The notes beneath the pieces were generated by a model. It saw only the letters and a program-made list of their open reading frames with translations. It searched no databases and was not told the origin of the DNA. A stretch of 64,000 nucleotides of DNA, from positions 174,558 to 238,557 of the forward strand of contig MNCI01034695.1 in the NCBI GenBank assembly GCA_015680685.1. The letters run 5' to 3'. The DNA comes from Gnetum montanum. Its lineage: Eukaryota > Streptophyta > Gnetopsida > Gnetales > Gnetaceae. Below are positions 60,462 to 64,000 of this stretch, one piece after another; position 1 is the stretch's first letter; each line of letters begins with the position of its first letter. Position numbers and translations under genes: made by a program.

Positions 60462-61253
60462 TGATGAGTGGTAAGGTATCCCTACACTCAACCATACGAA
60501 TACGAGTGTTTCACACACGATCCAGTAAAAATTCGTAGATAGGCTAGTTATGGTATCTAGACAATTACTCATAGGTCGTAGTTCGCTATCTTTCCATATG
60601 GATGACTGTTAACTTTGTCACGTATGGTTTAGTCCAGAATGAGGTGTATGATGTGTTCCTATACTACTGCTACTCCTGAATACAATGGGAAATGATATTA
60701 ACTAAGCTAAGAGAGAAAGGGTGAGAGAGAATCTAAGCTAGCCTAAGTGCGATGAGTATCCGTTCCTTAAGCATCCGTACACATCTTGGACCTTGTGCAC
60801 TACTACCATTGGGATTACCAAGAATAGATCCTAGGTATGCTACTAGGTTACCAAGTAGTCACACTTAAATTCTCATGATCAATCCATACTCATTCAATGC
60901 TTAATAGGAGTTTAGGGTGAAGAGATATTAACTAAGAAAGAAATAAATAACAATTACATAAATAATTGAGCTAAGTGAATGCTGCCATGATGAAGTAATC
61001 TCAATATTTATTTCAAATCATGTGCATGTCCAAGTATGTCACACTCGAATAAGGATGTTGTACAATTACAATCATCACACTACGGGAATACACTGGGAGA
61101 AAAGGGCTGAGAAGAATAAAAACTTAAAAAATTACAATAAAATCTAAAGACTAATGCCCGAAACCAAGTGTGCCTTCTTTTATTTATAGGCTCACATCGG
61201 AACCACGATATCGTGTACGTGATAACACGGTTAACTGAAATGGAAACTCATCA
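60462..61253 (-). repeat. B-family LTR (element B2)
   Basis: TGATGAGTGGTAAGGTATCCC to AACTCATCA, 792 bp, with the same beginning, internal order, minus-strand TATA box (CCTATAAATA, 61181-61190) and CACGATATCGTG palindrome (61203) as the LTRs of element B. The adjoining CCCCCATGATT and AACTCGTCCTCAAG copy the sequence inside element B next to its 3' LTR, so B2 is on the minus strand and this is its 3' LTR. Confidence 0.8.
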
Positions 61254-62480
61254 TACCCCCATGATTGAATGAAAACTCGTCCTCAAGTTACAGTGAGAAC
61301 AAGTTCGATTGATTACATAGTGGATAGGTATGGAATTATTGAATGGTGAAATTAGATTTATGTCATAGTGTGGAATCAAAATAAAATTGTGACACAACAC
61401 AAAGAATGCACTATAGCTACAAAATTGGTGGGACTCATGTAGTTCCTAGTGGTGGTGGCTCCTCCATATGTGCTTTCCCCTTATCTTGTGCTCCAAGTCT
61501 TGGGACTTGATGGCGTTGAAGTATGGCTTGGAGTTTCTCCTCTTTGATCCAGGGGTCTTGTGTCATCCATGCTAATGTTTCGATGTTTGATGGAGTCGCA
61601 CTTCCCATGGGTAGGGTAGTTGTAGAAACATTTTATTTTCCTTGACATACCAAGCCACAAACACCTATGGTTCCTTGTCATAGGCTATAGATTTGTCTTT
61701 ATATTCTTGAAAATCTGTAGGCTATCGAGCCAAATCTGTTGTGGCACCTTTTTGTGTCTCATAGCTTGCTTTCACCACCTTAAGTTTAGAATTTTCAATC
61801 TCTAATTTTTGGAATATCTTCTTGCATTCTGCGTATTCTATTTCATATTTGTTGTAGGTTGTAGCTACCTATTGTTCGAGCTCTATTCTTGGGTGCCCTA
61901 CTGTTAACATGGCAAGGTTGGCATACTACAGGTTTTCCAACTCCATGTATTTTGTAAGATCCTGGATCTACAGGTCCCAGTTCTTAAGTTCTGCATGGTG
62001 GGCAAAGACATATATGTCTATTATGGCCCACCAGTCAGTGTGTTGAGCACTGATAGCGTTGATGTGGGCCTTGGCCATATGGATCTCCTTCTCAAGGATC
62101 TTTTTGTACATCCCCACCTAGTTCAAGAAGTGCTCCTTTAACGTGCCATGTCATTTAACCTCATTTTGTCACGTGCTTATTTTGATAGTTGTCTTTTGGC
62201 GGATGGCATGTACCTCCTCCATTGATTCTACTGGCTAAATAGCTCATGTCTTAGTTAACTTAGATGAATTATTCTCGTAACTGATGAAAGTTTTCTTTGA
62301 GAACATTCGTTTGGTTCTCCACAAAGGTCAACCAAAGGTTGTTGGTAAAACACCCTAAAATTTCAAGATCCTCTTGCTTCACTAGGGCCTTGGAATTCAG
62401 GCAAGGGATTTCCACAAGTGTAGCATCATGGCATTTTAGTAGGAAATGAATGCACCAAGTTTATACTATTTAGTTCAGAA
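61254..62480 (-). pseudogene. Additional coiled-coil ORF of element B2
   Basis: One minus-strand frame holds from about 62220 to 61740, broken by four TAG and one TGA: EEVHAIRQKTTIKIS, YKKILEKEIHMAKAHINAIS, HTDWWAIIDIYVFAHHAELK, IQDLTKYMELENL, TYNKYEIEYAECKKIFQKLE and IENSKLKVVKASYETQ. Heptad-like spacing of hydrophobic residues points to a long coiled coil. Like the 3' ORF of element A, it sits in sense orientation just inside the 3' LTR, where a full element would have RT-IN or nothing. Function unknown. A distant tie to the coiled-coil tails of the opposite-strand genes in C and D is possible but not shown. Confidence 0.55.
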
Positions 62481-62567
62481 ATTTTTCTACCTCTAGAGCT
62501 GACAGGCTCGATGGACTCTTTGGCCTGCCCACTAAGATGTTTCACCCTGCTGATATTCTTTTTAAAA

Positions 62568-62739
62568 ACCATGCTTGGGGTTATCGATAGTGCTCAGGAT
62601 GCACAAAATAATTCGGCAAGTTTTGTAGTGAAGAAGTTTGCTATGCTACCATAGAAACCATGCTTGGGATTATCGATAGTACTCAGGATGCACAAAACAA
62701 TTCGGCAAGTTTTCTAGTGAAGAAGTTTGCTATGCTACC
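62568..62739 (+). repeat. 89-bp-period tandem duplication
   Basis: ACCATGCTTGGGGTTATCGA to TTTGCTATGCTACC (62568-62650) recurs with few changes at 62657-62739. Confidence 0.9.
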
Positions 62740-63544
62740 CTATGCTATGTACTATAGCAAACCTCAAAAGATAATTTCTCAAGTAATCATGTGCAAATAG
62801 TTGTAGAACAAAGTGCTACAGTATGCTACACTACACAACATAGCACAGTGTAGCAAAGGAAAACAAGAAAGGCCTACGTTACCAAGTGATTCCAATAAAG
62901 AAATTGCACTCAGGAAGCATTTCGGCCTCTGAAACTAGTTGCCTTGTTCGACCTCAAGTCCTTCAACAAAGCTTCTTACTAGAAAGTAGTGGATTGAGAA
63001 AAAAGCAGGACATGATGGTTGCTATGCTACATAGCGTAGCACAGTGTAGCAACAATACAAGAGCAGTAAGAAATATTTCAAATGTAGGTTTAGCAGGTTT
63101 AGAGGTTCTCCTTTGCAAAAGGAAAAATTTGTAGCTGTTAGCATGATCAAAGCTTCAAACAAGTGTTTGCAACTTTAGCATGAGTCATAGATACAGCCAA
63201 CTACTATGCTAGGCTACACTACGTAGCGTAGCAGAGACACAAATTTAGCAAGGTTCTTCAAAATTTAACTCAATGTGTGTCAAAGTTTCCAACAGATGCA
63301 GTTGGCCTCTACAAAAATTTATTTTTCAAATTGGTGGCTACATTGTGCTACGCTATGCCAGTATGCTTCATCTCTTGCTTGCATTGTTTGCATACCTGAC
63401 ACCAGCACTCCCAGTTTTGATAGTGTCATTGCAGCATGGCAGGTTCACAATTAGCTTTGCATGTCCATGCAACATGGGCACATCAACATCTCATGGGCCC
63501 AGGACACATGCTAACTAAATCAGATCTCTTGTGTCCTCCTAGCC

Positions 63545-63553
63545 CTATAAATA
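63545..63553 (+). promoter_or_regulatory. TATA box of the terminal LTR-like segment
   Basis: CTATAAATA on the plus strand, in the context shared with the D LTR promoter. Confidence 0.5.
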
Positions 63554-64000
63554 CCTCGACAAGCAATGCTCAAAGGATTGGCAAATTCTATGATTGGTTG
63601 TTCAAAATTTTACTGATTGGCAAAAAATTGGTTTGCGGTTGGTGATTTTAGGTAATTTTGAGCATTTTTGGCATTGATTGGCATTTTAGCAATTCAAAGA
63701 AATTTGACACTTTTAGCATTGGCACTTGGAATTAGCTTTTTTCTTTTTGGTGCTTTGTACTTTTAGCTCTCAAGCTTGTTCCCAAAAACATAGTTAAGGC
63801 ATTTTGAGTGTTTCAGTCATTCCTAGACTCCCTGTGCCCCTGCAGCACTGTACCACTTGTTACACATTTTTAAGCAAAGAAAAGAATCGAACTCGTGACT
63901 TTGCAATGGTGCATTTTCTCATCCTAGTTACTCTATTATTTCTATATTATCATTGCTGTTTGGAATTATTTTCTTTATAATTGCATTTATTAATCATCGG

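Larger units (their letters stand above)
62540..64000 (+). repeat. LTR-like segment related to element D LTR, runs off the window
   Basis: Contains GCTATGCTACATAGCGTAGCAC-type inverted repeats (62730-63360) followed by GGCCCAGGACACATG..TTGTGTCCTCCTAGCC and the TATA box CTATAAATA (63545-63553). The D LTR read on its minus strand has AACCCAGGGCACATG..TTTGTGCACCCTTGGTC and CCTATAAATAC in the same order. The start (possibly TGTTTCACCC at 62539) and the end are not resolved, so this could be a 5' LTR or a solo LTR in plus orientation. Confidence 0.55.

Noticed and set aside
1-64000. CRISPR, bacterial operons, riboswitches, rRNA
   Set aside because: No spacer-repeat array, no operon-like gene packing and no rRNA-like stretch; the context is eukaryotic repeats.
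1-64000. tRNA genes
   Set aside because: I recognised only primer-binding sites complementary to tRNA ends, not tRNA genes; a tRNAscan run would decide.

Overview
The window looks like intergenic nuclear DNA of a land plant with a large, repeat-filled genome. It is AT-rich and contains nested Ty3/Gypsy LTR retrotransposons, LINE remnants, intron-bearing decayed reading frames and premature stops that are mostly TAG. A gymnosperm or another giant-genome plant would fit, but the sequence alone does not settle the species. I see no intact host gene, rRNA, CRISPR array or bacterial-type operon. Every coding region I can support belongs to a decayed mobile element.

Layout: (1) 1-2260, 3' half of a LINE (+). 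(2) 2653-12768, element A (-): a 10.1-kb LTR retrotransposon with gag and protease remnants and a coiled-coil reading frame where RT/IN would be expected. (3) 12769-13708 and 20936-21800, one LINE (-) split by element B (13709-20935, -), a 7.2-kb gag-protease LTR element whose insertion falls inside the LINE catalytic RT motif; a probable MITE sits inside B. (4) 21800-35750, element C (+), without clear LTRs: a leader with a tandem duplication, gag, protease, then a multi-exon-looking gene on the opposite strand and no RT. (5) 35753-38345 and 56083-56706, two direct copies of LTR family R, the second split by element D (38346-56082, -). D is a 17.7-kb Tat-like element with a perfect 5-bp target duplication, gag, protease, RT, RNase H and integrase, plus a long split gene on the opposite strand between protease and RT. 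(6) 58205 to about 59800, an inverted copy of LTR R. (7) 60462-62480, a B-family LTR with adjoining internal sequence encoding a coiled-coil protein (-). (8) From about 62540 to the window end, an LTR-like segment (+) resembling the LTR of D.

The main novelty candidate is the opposite-strand split gene. Its conceptual products in C (minus strand) and D (plus strand) share collinear motifs over several hundred codons, in the same place relative to protease, although the two elements lie in opposite orientations. It therefore looks like a conserved cargo gene of this retrotransposon lineage. Other leads are gag-protease-only elements sharing a recurrent polypurine 11-mer, palindromic arrays in the LTRs, minisatellites of one core at three sites of D, and a TAG-biased nonsense pattern consistent with CHG-methylation decay.
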